Shown here in pieces: positions 19,423 to 27,297 of a stretch of DNA of 41,174 bases. A model generated the notes under the pieces. The model did no database searches. It worked only from the letters and a program-made list of their open reading frames with translations, and was not told the DNA's origin. The DNA lies in assembly GCF_021531255.1 (NCBI RefSeq), contig NZ_JAFBIO010000015.1, positions 1 to 41,174 of the forward strand, read 5' to 3'. The first letter of the stretch is position 1. Each line of letters opens with the position of its first letter. The stretch is from Allofournierella massiliensis. GTDB lineage: Bacteria > Bacillota > Clostridia > Oscillospirales > Ruminococcaceae. The translations under genes were made by a program, and so were the position numbers.

Positions 19423-19911
19423 ATGGCAACCAGAAAGAAACCGGAAAAAAGCCCGGAAGAGAAGGCGGCGGCAAGAGCAAAGAGCAACGCCAACCTTATA
19501 CCCCGGAACTCTTTCCCGGAAGGCGTACCGGAAAAAGGTGGGAAGGCCAGAGCAAAGCAGAGAAGAGAGCAGCGGGCACTTAGAGAGATACTCAAGGAGA
19601 TGCTGGCAATAGAGCTCCCGGACACAGCAGCGCAGGCAGTAGCAGCAAGAGACGAGAGCGGCGGCGCAGAAGCCATAGCACGAGGGATAGCGCAAGGACA
19701 AGGGCACAGCCTCACGGCGTACCAGGTCACGGCCCTGGCCCAGATTGCAAGGGCGGTGCAGGGGGACAGCCGGGCAGCTGAATTTGTGCGGGATTCGTCC
19801 GGCGACAAGCCCGGGGACGTTGTACAGAGCGCCGGGGAGCCGATCACGGCGGCAGACCTGGAGCTACTCCGCAAGGTGTCAGCACGGCTTGCAGGCGGGG
19901 AAAATGAGTGA
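19423..19911 (+). CDS. Probable terminase small subunit-like protein
   Basis: A 162-residue protein. A basic N-terminus (MATRKKPEKSPEEKAAARAKSNANLIPRNSFPEGVPEKGGKARAKQRREQRALREILKEML) is followed by a helical region ending GQGHSLTAYQVTALAQIARAVQGDSRAAEFVRDSSGDKPGDVVQ, a pattern I know from DUF5681-like or small-terminase proteins placed before TerL. Small terminases bind the packaging site and stimulate the large subunit. GGGG 8 nt before ATG. The tRNA segment lies between it and TerL, which is unusual, so the assignment is by type and place. Confidence 0.6.
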   Translation: MATRKKPEKSPEEKAAARAKSNANLIPRNSFPEGVPEKGGKARAKQRREQRALREILKEMLAIELPDTAAQAVAARDESGGAEAIARGIAQGQGHSLTAYQVTALAQIARAVQGDSRAAEFVRDSSGDKPGDVVQSAGEPITAADLELLRKVSARLAGGENE

Positions 19912-20278
19912 TTCATCCATATTTCAGATGTTGGGGAGTAGATAAATTAAAAAATAGACGATACAGCGCATATACCAGTTTCGTTTAATTGGTGTTTAGC
20001 GAAATAGCGGAAAGCCTTTCCCCCCCTGTATTTTTTTCATGGGGCGGCGCTTATTTTTTTGGAGCGCATGGGCGGCCGTTTTTTTGCGGGGGCACCCCCT
20101 CCCAAAGGGAACCCCCTGCCTCTGCGACTGCCCGGCGGGTGTATCGAATATATCAATCTCCCGCCGCTAAAATTTTTTTGCCCCCCTCCCAAAGGTTTCC
20201 CATGCAGAAACAAAAAGGGTGGTCACGCCAAAAATAAAATTTTTTTAAAAACGGGTTCTGACGAAGAGCCCGTTTCAT
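19912..20278 (+). other. Non-coding late leader, homopolymer-rich
   Basis: No credible gene. The stretch 20020-20240 is full of C, G, T and A runs and contains CCCTCCCAAAGG twice (near 20097 and 20186), each after a T-run and GC. GGGGGCACCCCC forms a small hairpin. AAACGGG/CCCGTTT (20249-20275) forms a hairpin just before the tRNA and may end upstream transcripts or guide processing. A packaging (pac/cos) signal beside terminase is possible but not shown. Confidence 0.4.
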
Positions 20279-20354
20279 GCCGGTGTAGCTCAACAGGCAG
20301 AGCGATTGATTTGTAATCAATAGGTTTCGGGTTCGATTCCCGGCGTCGGCTCCA
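20279..20354 (+). tRNA. tRNA-Thr(TGT)
   Basis: A full 76-nt cloverleaf: acceptor GCCGGTG/CGTCGGC, D stem GCTC/GAGC with GG in the loop, anticodon stem ATTGA/TCAAT with loop TTTGTAA (anticodon TGT at 20312-20314, T33 present), T arm with TTCGATT, T73 and encoded CCA. It would read ACA/ACG-type Thr codons. Phage tRNAs can support translation of late genes or replace host tRNAs cleaved in defence. Confidence 0.95.
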
Positions 20355-20464
20355 GCGCAAAAGCGCAAAGAAGATCAAAAGTGAATGCCTCAAGGATGGT
20401 GCGGCGATGCGGAAAATCAGAGACAAGCCCGAATAGGTATTTTGATTCCAAATAGTAGTTTTGA

Positions 20465-20540
20465 GCTGCCATGGCCCAGATGGATGGGAGATTGCAGAAA
20501 TGCAAATATTACGCCGGTTCGAATCCGGCTGGCAGCATCA
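20465..20540 (+). tRNA. tRNA-like element with aberrant anticodon arm
   Basis: Exact tRNA length with a perfect 7-bp acceptor (GCTGCCA/TGGCAGC), a D arm with GG in the loop (3 good pairs), a 5-bp T stem GCCGG/CCGGC with TTCGAAT, A73 and TCA in place of CCA. The anticodon arm does not give a 7-nt loop with T33. Instead TTGCA and TGCAA close a GAAA tetraloop (20492-20505). It could be a degenerate tRNA or a tRNA mimic. Decoding is not expected without remodelling, so no amino acid is assigned. Confidence 0.6.
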
Positions 20541-20588
20541 ATGGGTGAGCCCGGCACAAAAGACCCCGGGAGGGAGGGAATGGGGAAA

Positions 20589-20717
20589 ATGGTTTACATT
20601 GTTGAGGCGGAAAAAAGGAAAATTCCTGTAATCGACAAAGAAAGGATCGCGGCGGCGAAAAAGGTATATGGCAATTTCACAAATGACAGCGGCCCAGCTT
20701 CGGGCAAAAGAATTTGA
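20589..20717 (+). CDS. Small protein before terminase
   Basis: A 42-residue protein (MVYIVEAEKRKIPVIDKERIAAAKKVYGNFTNDSGPASGKRI). A strong GGGAGGGAGGG lies 10 nt before this ATG; the in-frame ATG at 20580 is too close to it. It overlaps the terminase start by 50 bp. It may serve mainly for coupled translation of terminase. Family not recognised. Confidence 0.5.
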   Translation: MVYIVEAEKRKIPVIDKERIAAAKKVYGNFTNDSGPASGKRI

Positions 20718-22185
20718 ATACTGCCGCAGCAATCCGGTCTACTTTGTGGAGACATATTGCCATATTGAAGACAAGTCCGCTGCTGAGCTAATCCAGCCTT
20801 TTAAGCTTTGGCCCATGCAAAAGCAGGCGCTTAAAGAGCTGGCAGACAACAGAATGAATGTTATCTTAAAGGCGCGGCAGCTTGGCATCACATGGCTTGC
20901 ATTGGCAGAAGCGGTTCGGCTTTTGATGTGCTGGACGGGTCGCACGGTCGTGGCAATCAGTCGGGCAGAGGAAGAAGCAAAGGAGCTTGTGCGCCGTGCT
21001 GCCGTGATCTTGCGGAACATGCCTGAATTTGTGCGAGAGGAAAAAGACGTGCCTTCCGGATGGAGCGGGCCGATTTTCAAAGCGTCCAGCCTGGAAATTG
21101 CAGTGCGCTTTCCGGATGGCCCGGATTCCACTTTCAAAGCGTTTCTTTCCTCTCCCGGGGCAGCCCGAGGATTCACCGCTGACCTGATTATTCTGGATGA
21201 ATGGGCGTTTCAGCAGTTTGCCGAGGAAATTTGGGCGTCCATCTTCCCGGTAATGAACAGACCCACTTCCGGCCGAGTGATCGGCCTTTCCACAATCAAG
21301 CGGGGCACATTGTTTGAGGAAATCTTTACAAACCCGGATAACGGTTTTCACAAGATTTTTCTGCCCTGGTACGCTGACCCGGAACGGGACGAAGCGTGGT
21401 ATTCCCGTACATTGGGGGCGCTGGGAGAGGATAAAACCCTTGAAGAATACCCGGCGACGGTCGAAGAAGCACTGATGGTGCCGGGCGGTCAGTTCTTTCC
21501 GGAGGTTTTGAAGGAAACCCATGTGCGGAAAAACGACGGCTTTTTTGATGGGCCGGTGCGCCGGTATATTGCAATTGACTACGGCTTAGATATGTTTTCG
21601 GCCCATTGGATTGCGATTGATGCAAGAGGCAAAGCCCGGGTATACCGGGAATACGATGCGCCCAACAAGAAGATCGGCGAAGCGGCTGAGATTGCAAAAT
21701 CCCTTTCCGGGGATGAAGAAATCGAAGCAGTATTGGCGCCCCCTGACCTTTGGGGCCGCAGCCAAGAAAGCGGCAAGGCCAGGGCAGCAATTTTTGAGGA
21801 ATACGGGCTGCCGCTGACCAAAACCAGCAATGACTTCCCGGCCGGATGTGCTAACATGAAAGAATGGCTTAGAGTTGAGCCTCAGCCAAACGGCCCTGGA
21901 GAGGCGTATCTGACCTTTGAGGAAGGAAAAGCGCCCAACCTGTACAAATGCCTGCAAAAGATCCTGAAGGACGAAAAGCGGCCGGATGTGTACGCAAAAG
22001 AGCCTCACAGCCTTACCCACGACTGCGATAGTCTACGGTCGTTTTGTGTATGGTGGACAAGTCCGGCAGAGCCGCAGAATCAAACCAAAAAGGCTGTGTG
22101 GGAAGCCGATCAATACGAAGACTATGAAAACGCCAATGAACAGGATAAGCAGATCCTTTTGGAGAAATGGGGGAATCCGTTTTGA
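20668..22185 (+). CDS. Terminase large subunit
   Basis: A 505-residue packaging motor. The ATPase part has the terminase Walker A variant KARQLGITW (68-76), Walker B LIILDEWAF (about 173-181, catalytic Glu178) and a coupling segment RVIGLSTIKRGT. The nuclease part starts at YIAIDYGLDMFSAHW (about 300, Asp304) and contains AVLAPPDLWGR and the acidic DCDSL near the end. It cuts concatemers and drives DNA into the procapsid. The start is the first ATG after AAAAAGG; an ATG five codons on is an alternative. It overlaps the portal gene by 19 bp. Confidence 0.95.
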   Translation: MAISQMTAAQLRAKEFEYCRSNPVYFVETYCHIEDKSAAELIQPFKLWPMQKQALKELADNRMNVILKARQLGITWLALAEAVRLLMCWTGRTVVAISRAEEEAKELVRRAAVILRNMPEFVREEKDVPSGWSGPIFKASSLEIAVRFPDGPDSTFKAFLSSPGAARGFTADLIILDEWAFQQFAEEIWASIFPVMNRPTSGRVIGLSTIKRGTLFEEIFTNPDNGFHKIFLPWYADPERDEAWYSRTLGALGEDKTLEEYPATVEEALMVPGGQFFPEVLKETHVRKNDGFFDGPVRRYIAIDYGLDMFSAHWIAIDARGKARVYREYDAPNKKIGEAAEIAKSLSGDEEIEAVLAPPDLWGRSQESGKARAAIFEEYGLPLTKTSNDFPAGCANMKEWLRVEPQPNGPGEAYLTFEEGKAPNLYKCLQKILKDEKRPDVYAKEPHSLTHDCDSLRSFCVWWTSPAEPQNQTKKAVWEADQYEDYENANEQDKQILLEKWGNPF

Positions 22186-24104
22186 AATTTGACAGCAGCC
22201 GCCAGAAATGGCAAGAACGTCTGAATAAAGCTAAACTTGCCTATCAGGACGAGCTTTCCAAAATGGATTTGCAGGATCAGTATTACAACGGCACAAGAAA
22301 GCTGCAGAGCGACCCGAACACAAAGCGGGCACCAAGCAAAGAGGCTTCCAATGTGCGAAACATTGTGTATGAGCTGATCGAAAGCCAGGTTGACAGCACA
22401 ATTCCCATGCCCCGGGTAGAGGCGATTCATGAAGAAGACCGGGAACTTGCCAAAAAAGTGGAGGCGCTGCTCAGGAACAAGATTTCTACCGGCCATTTTT
22501 CGGAAATGAACGACCTGCAGGAGCGCACTGTGCCTATTCAGGGAGGCAGTTTTTGGCATGTGGAATGGGACGATACAGCTGGTACGCATTGCACATTGGG
22601 AGATGTATCGGTAACTGACCGGCACCCCAAACAGGTGATCCCGCAGCCTGGTGTTTATGAGATCGAAAACATGGATTACCTGTTTGTGCAGGTGGCTCAG
22701 ACAAAAGAATTCATCCGCCGCCGGTATGGGGTGGATGTAAAAAGTGAAGGGGAAGAAGAGCCTGGGATCCGCGGCAGTGAAGACGTTGCTTCCGAAGAGG
22801 ATCTGGTGACCCAGAACATTGCCTATTACCGTGATGAAGACGGAAAAATCGGAATGTTCAGTTGGGTTGGAAATCAGACTTTGGAGGATCTCCCTAATTA
22901 TCAGGCCCGCATGGTGGAACGGTGTGTCAGATGCGGGAAACCAAAGGCCGGTGATGTGTGCGAATGCGGCAGCCGCAAATTCAAAAGAGAAAAGCTTGAA
23001 GAAGAAGAGCTTTTTGAAGATATTCAGCTGTATGATGGGACGATTGTTCCGCATATCTCCGGCGAATACACCACCGAACTGACGGACAAAGACGGATTCC
23101 CTATTATGGGGGAAGACGGAATGCCGTTGACACAGACGGTGGCAGAGCTCACAAAGATCCCTTATTATGAACCTGGCCTTTATCCCGTTGTTCTCCGGCG
23201 GAACATTCGGCATTTTGGAACGCTTTTGGGCGGCAGTGATGCGGCAGTAATTCAGGATCAGCAGAACACCATTAAAAAGCTTGGCAGCAAAATTGATGAA
23301 AAAATTTTGAAGGGCGGCAGTTTTGTCACATTACCGGATGGCGTGAATGTGGAAACCACAGAGCGAGAGCTGAAGATCATCCGGATCAAGACACCGGCTC
23401 AGCGACAGCTTATTGATGTTTTGAACATTCAGCCGGATGTGACCAAAGAACGGCTGGCACTGGAAGATAATTACTCATGGGCCAAATCTACCCTGGGAAT
23501 TACCGATGCTTTCCAGGGCAAATACGATTCTTCCGCCACGTCCGGCACAGCTAAGCAGTTTTCGGCAAACCAGTCTGCCGGCCGGCTGCAGTCCAAGCGA
23601 GAAATGAAAAACCAGGCATATGCCAGATTGTATGAACTGATGTTCAAATTCCTTTTGGCATACTCTGACCAGCCGGTGCCTTACAGTACCCGGGACGAAA
23701 AAGGAAACCTGACATACGATCATTTCAACCGAATGGACTTTTTGCGGCAGGATGCGGCCGGTGAATTGTACTGGGATGACGAATTTGTCTTCACGGTAGA
23801 TCCTTCGGCCACCCTGAGCAGCAACCGGGATCTTTTATGGCAGCAGATTGCCCAAAACTACCAGAGCGCAGCTTTTGGGCCGTTGAATGAGACCAGCACA
23901 CAGGTCTTGCTCTGGAGGCTGTATGAGCTTACCAACTATCCTTATGCCGGCCAGATTCGCCAGGCGTTGGAAGCAAAACAGCAGCAGGAAGAGCAGATGG
24001 CCCAGATGGCCGCAAGCATGCAGCAGATGGGAGGTGCGGCAGATGCTTTGTCCCAGATGCATGGTGGAAATGCGGGTGCAGGCAACCCGGCAGGAAGCCT
24101 TTGA
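22167..24104 (+). CDS. Portal protein with embedded zinc ribbon
   Basis: A 645-residue portal by position and pattern: DQYYNGTRKL...SNVRNIVYELIESQVDSTIPMPRVEAIHEED near the start, a long beta/alpha middle, SWAKSTLGITDAFQGKYDSSATSGTAKQFSANQSAGRLQ (wing/stem) and a Gln/Met-rich C-terminal tail (QQQEEQMAQMAASMQQMGG) likely forming the barrel helix. Residues about 252-272 (CVRCGKPKAGDVCECGSRKF) are a four-Cys zinc ribbon inserted in the middle, unusual for portals. The portal forms the dodecameric DNA gate. ATG at 22167 has GGAGAA upstream; a TTG at 22182 is possible. Confidence 0.85.
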   Translation: MGESVLKFDSSRQKWQERLNKAKLAYQDELSKMDLQDQYYNGTRKLQSDPNTKRAPSKEASNVRNIVYELIESQVDSTIPMPRVEAIHEEDRELAKKVEALLRNKISTGHFSEMNDLQERTVPIQGGSFWHVEWDDTAGTHCTLGDVSVTDRHPKQVIPQPGVYEIENMDYLFVQVAQTKEFIRRRYGVDVKSEGEEEPGIRGSEDVASEEDLVTQNIAYYRDEDGKIGMFSWVGNQTLEDLPNYQARMVERCVRCGKPKAGDVCECGSRKFKREKLEEEELFEDIQLYDGTIVPHISGEYTTELTDKDGFPIMGEDGMPLTQTVAELTKIPYYEPGLYPVVLRRNIRHFGTLLGGSDAAVIQDQQNTIKKLGSKIDEKILKGGSFVTLPDGVNVETTERELKIIRIKTPAQRQLIDVLNIQPDVTKERLALEDNYSWAKSTLGITDAFQGKYDSSATSGTAKQFSANQSAGRLQSKREMKNQAYARLYELMFKFLLAYSDQPVPYSTRDEKGNLTYDHFNRMDFLRQDAAGELYWDDEFVFTVDPSATLSSNRDLLWQQIAQNYQSAAFGPLNETSTQVLLWRLYELTNYPYAGQIRQALEAKQQQEEQMAQMAASMQQMGGAADALSQMHGGNAGAGNPAGSL

Positions 24105-24207
24105 CGGGAAAATTTTTGTGATCCAGGATCTTGCCTGCCGGAACAAAAAATGTTCTGAGTACGGCAATATTCTTTATGCCAGCAAACAGGAAAGAAAGGA
24201 GGAATGA
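24043..24207 (+). CDS. Overlapping small zinc-ribbon protein
   Basis: A 54-residue protein overlapping the portal 3' end by 62 bp in the +1 frame. MLCPRCMVEMRVQATRQEAFDGKIFVIQDLACRNKKCSEYGNILYASKQERKEE has C-x2-C and C-x4-C, a complete zinc ribbon. GGGAGG is 8 nt before ATG. The Cys spacing, own Shine-Dalgarno and tight link to the next ORF support a real gene. Role unknown; it may act in head assembly or be a DNA-binding companion. Confidence 0.7.
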   Translation: MLCPRCMVEMRVQATRQEAFDGKIFVIQDLACRNKKCSEYGNILYASKQERKEE

Positions 24208-24209
24208 GC

Positions 24210-24332
24210 ATGGTTAAGCTGAACATCACCAACACCAGCAGCCAGAAGGTGAACGCGCCCAAAGCCAGCGGCAGCACCAAAAAGCCCACCGTTGCGAAAG
24301 GCGGAGACCTTCGCTCCACCAGCGGCAAGTAA
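24210..24332 (+). CDS. Small Ser/Lys-rich protein
   Basis: A 40-residue protein (MVKLNITNTSSQKVNAPKASGSTKKPTVAKGGDLRSTSGK), basic and low in hydrophobic residues, likely disordered. GGAGG is 7 nt before ATG at 24210. It ends 20 bp before a strong terminator. Family not recognised; possibly a small head or DNA-binding component. Confidence 0.55.
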   Translation: MVKLNITNTSSQKVNAPKASGSTKKPTVAKGGDLRSTSGK

Positions 24333-24352
24333 TTCAAAATTAAATCCCCGGC

Positions 24353-24384
24353 GCAGGCGGTCTTTGACCGCCTGCTTTCTTTTT
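24353..24384 (+). terminator. Terminator inside the late gene cluster
   Basis: A perfect 10-bp stem GCAGGCGGTC/GACCGCCTGC with a TTT loop and TTTCTTTTT after it. It lies between the portal block and the scaffold gene, so capsid genes need read-through, antitermination or a separate promoter. Confidence 0.88.
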
Positions 24385-24448
24385 CGCTTAAGGAAGCGCA
24401 AAAACCTTGATTCGCAGCAATAGCGCAAAAATGCAAAGGAGTTAAGAG

Positions 24449-25255
24449 ATGGACGAAAACGAGATCATGACCAGCGAACCGCAGGAAGAAGTCTCTGTAG
24501 AAGAGGCACAGGAGCCTCAGCAGGAAACCCCGGAAACAGAGGTTGACCAGCAGACAGAAGAGGAAAGCGATTCGCAGCAGCGCCCCGCACAGAGCCCCGA
24601 GGAAAACGCCAGATATGCGCAGATCCGGCGCAAAGCCGAAGAGCAGGCGAGGGCAGAATACGAAAGAAAACAGGCCGCACAGAATGCCCGCATGCATGAA
24701 TTGTTTGGGCAGTATGGAGTGCGCACGGTAGAAGAATATCTGGACAAGTATGAGGCTCAGCAGAGAAAAGCAACAGAAAAGCAGCTTTCCGATGCCGGTA
24801 TCAATGTAGATGCCGTTATGAAAAGCCTTCAGAACACACCGGAGATTCGGCAGCTTCGGGAAAGTGCTGCCAGGCTGGCCAAGCAGGAAGAAGAGCGGCG
24901 CGAAGAAAACGCACTGGCCCAGATCCGAAAACTGGATCCTTCTATTGGCAGCTGGAATGATATTGCAGCCAAAGACCCGGATCGTGTGTACTATGACCTG
25001 GTATTTAACCAGCACATGGACGAAGTGAGCGCCTTCAAGGTTGCTTTTTTCGATCAGCTGGTAAATTCCAGAACTCAGGCAACACAGCAGGCGGCCGTAA
25101 ATGCGGCCAGAAGCAAAAGTCACCTTGCGCCTGTAAAAGGACAGCCGCAGGGTGGCATTGACATGACCGATGCAGAACTGGACGAATGGGCCGCATATGG
25201 CTTTAAACCCAGTGACGCAAAGAAATTTAAAGCAAAATTTGCAAAGGAGAGATAA
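24449..25255 (+). CDS. Capsid scaffold protein
   Basis: A 268-residue acidic, helical protein. Residues 1-50 are nearly all Glu/Gln/Ser/Thr (disordered), about 50-165 are coiled coil (QIRRKAEEQARAEYERKQAAQNARM..., RQLRESAARLAKQEEERREENALAQIRKL), and the C-terminus is basic (AKKFKAKFAKER), a helix-loop-helix that could bind capsid subunits. This composition and the position just before decoration and capsid genes fit a scaffold, removed after assembly. AAAGGAG precedes ATG. I saw no separate protease gene. Confidence 0.8.
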   Translation: MDENEIMTSEPQEEVSVEEAQEPQQETPETEVDQQTEEESDSQQRPAQSPEENARYAQIRRKAEEQARAEYERKQAAQNARMHELFGQYGVRTVEEYLDKYEAQQRKATEKQLSDAGINVDAVMKSLQNTPEIRQLRESAARLAKQEEERREENALAQIRKLDPSIGSWNDIAAKDPDRVYYDLVFNQHMDEVSAFKVAFFDQLVNSRTQATQQAAVNAARSKSHLAPVKGQPQGGIDMTDAELDEWAAYGFKPSDAKKFKAKFAKER

Positions 25256-25257
25256 GA

Positions 25258-25635
25258 GTGTTCAATGTATATTCCCGCGAGATTGCGGATGTGGAGCCTA
25301 TCCTGATTCTGAAGGGCGCCGCCGGCCTGTCTCTTGGCATGGCTGCCAAAATGACCGCCGGCCAGCTGGGAAAAGCCGGCCCTACCGACAAGCCCACTCA
25401 TATCATCATGGGCCCCGGCAAAACGGTGGATTCCGATGTGCTGTACCCGGCCATTCGGGTTCTTCCCACTACTATTTTTGCGGTTCCTTCCAGTGGGGCC
25501 GTGGGCACCGTTGGCAAGGTGGTTACTCTCGGCGCTGATGCTCTCAGTGTGACCAACACCGACACCAGCGGCGTGTTTACCGTTACCTACACCGAGAACA
25601 AGGCAAACACCCTGGTTCTGGGCTATTTTGCGTAA
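25258..25635 (+). CDS. Head decoration-like protein
   Basis: A 125-residue protein from a GTG with AAAGGAG 10 nt upstream. It is Gly/Ala/Val/Thr-rich and beta-strand heavy (VEPILILKGAAGLSLGMAAKMTAGQ..., SSGAVGTVGKVVTLGADALSVTNTDTSGVFTVTYTENKANTLVLGYFA). Size, composition and placement between scaffold and capsid fit a head stabilisation or decoration protein. No catalytic motif seen. Confidence 0.65.
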   Translation: MFNVYSREIADVEPILILKGAAGLSLGMAAKMTAGQLGKAGPTDKPTHIIMGPGKTVDSDVLYPAIRVLPTTIFAVPSSGAVGTVGKVVTLGADALSVTNTDTSGVFTVTYTENKANTLVLGYFA

Positions 25636-25653
25636 AAGGAGGCAAAAATACCT

Positions 25654-26649
25654 ATGATTTTTTCCAAAGGCAGCAACGTAAACGATTCCATTTTTGGCAA
25701 GAGCCAGGAGCCCATCCGTGCCATCATCGAGCAGGGTGTGGAAGCGTTTGAGCAGATGAGCCAGATCAAAAACATCTACTGCATGGACACTACCAAGAAC
25801 TTTGCCGAGAAGTACACCCAGGAAACCAGCCTGGGAAACTTTGAGAACGTGGGCGAAAACGGCGCCTACCCCAAGTCCAGCATGCAGGAAGGCTACTCCA
25901 AGACCATTGAGCCGTTCACCTTCAAGAACAGCTTTGAGGTTACCCAGGAAATGATGGAAGACGCCAAGCATGGCAAGATCAAGAGCCGGGCCAACATCTT
26001 CACTACCAGCTACAACCGTACCCGGGAAGTGTATGCGGCCCAGATGCTGGCCGGCGGCGTGGCTTCTGCCGTTACCATCGGCAAGCACAAGTATGACGCC
26101 ACCAGCGCTGACGGCAAGCCTCTGTTCAGCAAGAACCACACTTCCATTACCAAGGGCACCGGGGATCAGTCCAACATTTTCACCGCAGCATTCAGCACCG
26201 ACGTTCTGGATGCCGTACAGGAAAAGATGCAGGATTTCACTGACGATGACGGCAACCTGCTGAATGTGGCCCCCGATACCATCATCATCCCCAACATCGG
26301 CAGCCTCAAGCGGGCTGTGTTTGCGGCTGTGGGCTCTGAGCTGGATCCTGAGACAGGAAACAATGCCATGAACTTCCAGGCAGGCCTGTGGAACGTGATC
26401 GTTTGGCCCTACCTGCCCAAGGCCATTGGCAACAAGCCCTACTTCATGCTGATGGATTCCAAGTTCAAAGATGATTATATGTGCCTGCCTTTCCTGGATC
26501 GTGTGGCGCTCACCGTGAAAAGCGACATCGACCCCAACACCGACGCCAATATCTGGCGAGGCCGTGCCCGTTTCGCTGCCGGTTTCAACAACTGGCGTTG
26601 CATCGCTATGTGCGGCGAGGGCCTGACTGGCACTGCTATTTCCGTTTGA
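25654..26649 (+). CDS. Major capsid protein
   Basis: A 331-residue protein of HK97-fold type by pattern and place. An N-terminal helix region (AIIEQGVEAFEQM) leads to TQETSLGNFENVGENGAYPKSSMQEGYSKTIEPFTFKNSFEVTQEMMEDAKHGKI (E-loop/spine region), then RVYAAQMLAGG-like axial part and conserved end FLDRVALTVKSDIDPNTDANIWRGRARFAAGFNNWRCIAMCGEG. Codon use is strongly biased to C-ending codons compared with neighbours, as expected for the most abundant product. AAAGGAGG precedes ATG, and a terminator follows. Confidence 0.9.
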   Translation: MIFSKGSNVNDSIFGKSQEPIRAIIEQGVEAFEQMSQIKNIYCMDTTKNFAEKYTQETSLGNFENVGENGAYPKSSMQEGYSKTIEPFTFKNSFEVTQEMMEDAKHGKIKSRANIFTTSYNRTREVYAAQMLAGGVASAVTIGKHKYDATSADGKPLFSKNHTSITKGTGDQSNIFTAAFSTDVLDAVQEKMQDFTDDDGNLLNVAPDTIIIPNIGSLKRAVFAAVGSELDPETGNNAMNFQAGLWNVIVWPYLPKAIGNKPYFMLMDSKFKDDYMCLPFLDRVALTVKSDIDPNTDANIWRGRARFAAGFNNWRCIAMCGEGLTGTAISV

Positions 26650-26655
26650 TCCCAT

Positions 26656-26685
26656 GGGGGCCCTAACCGGGCCCCCTATTTTTTC
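26656..26685 (+). terminator. Terminator after capsid gene
   Basis: GGGGGCCC/GGGCCCCC with a 5-nt loop, followed by TATTTTTTC, 7 bp after the capsid stop. It would favour high capsid output over downstream genes by partial termination. Confidence 0.88.
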
Positions 26686-26702
26686 ATAAAATAGGAGCGC
26701 TT

Positions 26703-27296
26703 ATGACATGGCAGGAATGCAAACTTGCCGCGCTGCAGAAAATGTTCAGCGCTGGCAATACTATTGAAAATGATGAGGCAACAAACGACTATCTGGCCGC
26801 CATGCCTGCTGCTGCCAATGAAGCAATCAATCGGATTGTGGCAACCCGTCCTTTGCGAAAATCCGCTGAGCTTCCTGCGGACGGTGAAACAAGAAGCTTT
26901 GATATTTCGGAAGTTGCTTATGACTTCAAAAACACCGGCAGCCTGGAAGTATATTTTGTAGGCGAAGACAATCTTCCTCTCAAAATTGAAGGGGCAAGGG
27001 TAGTTGCTGGGAAATATCTGGTTTTGCCTCAGATCACAGAAACCGGAACAGTGCTGTTTTTTTATGACGCAAAGCCTAACAGAATTACATCTTCCACAGC
27101 GGACACCTATAAGCTTCCATTGGACGAAGACGCCTGCAGTTTGATCCCGATTTATATAGCCGGCGAGCTGTACAAGGATGATGATATGCAGATCGCCACC
27201 TACTATATGAACGAGTTTGAAACAGGTTTGTATGCTCTGGTGCCTACGGATTCCGGAGTAATTACAGATACTTTCGTTTCGGAAAGCGGGTGGTAA
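26703..27296 (+). CDS. Head-tail adaptor / neck protein
   Basis: A 197-residue protein. An N-terminal helix (MTWQECKLAALQKMFSAGN...NDYLAAMPAAANEAINRIVATRPL) is followed by beta-rich sequence (ADGETRSFDISEVAYDFKNTGSLEVYFVGEDNLPLKIEGARVVAGKYLVLPQITETGTVLFFYDA) and a helical end (DACSLIPIYIAGELYKDDDMQIATYYMNEFE). This is the layout of connector proteins that attach under the portal. Placement right after the capsid gene agrees. Exact family not certain. Confidence 0.65.
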   Translation: MTWQECKLAALQKMFSAGNTIENDEATNDYLAAMPAAANEAINRIVATRPLRKSAELPADGETRSFDISEVAYDFKNTGSLEVYFVGEDNLPLKIEGARVVAGKYLVLPQITETGTVLFFYDAKPNRITSSTADTYKLPLDEDACSLIPIYIAGELYKDDDMQIATYYMNEFETGLYALVPTDSGVITDTFVSESGW

Positions 27297-27297
27297 T

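Noticed and set aside
19989-20237. 82-codon frame in the homopolymer-rich spacer
   Set aside because: Translation is low complexity driven by C and T runs, and no ribosome binding site precedes it.
20355-20464. Possible further tRNA between tRNA-Thr and the tRNA-like element
   Set aside because: A few T-loop-like bases (TTGATTCC) occur, but no acceptor pairing or anticodon arm of tRNA form could be drawn.
25120-26655. Long antisense open frame (about 511 codons) over decoration and capsid genes
   Set aside because: It mirrors the strongly biased C-ending codons of the capsid gene; no ribosome binding site, and the translation has no recognisable domain.
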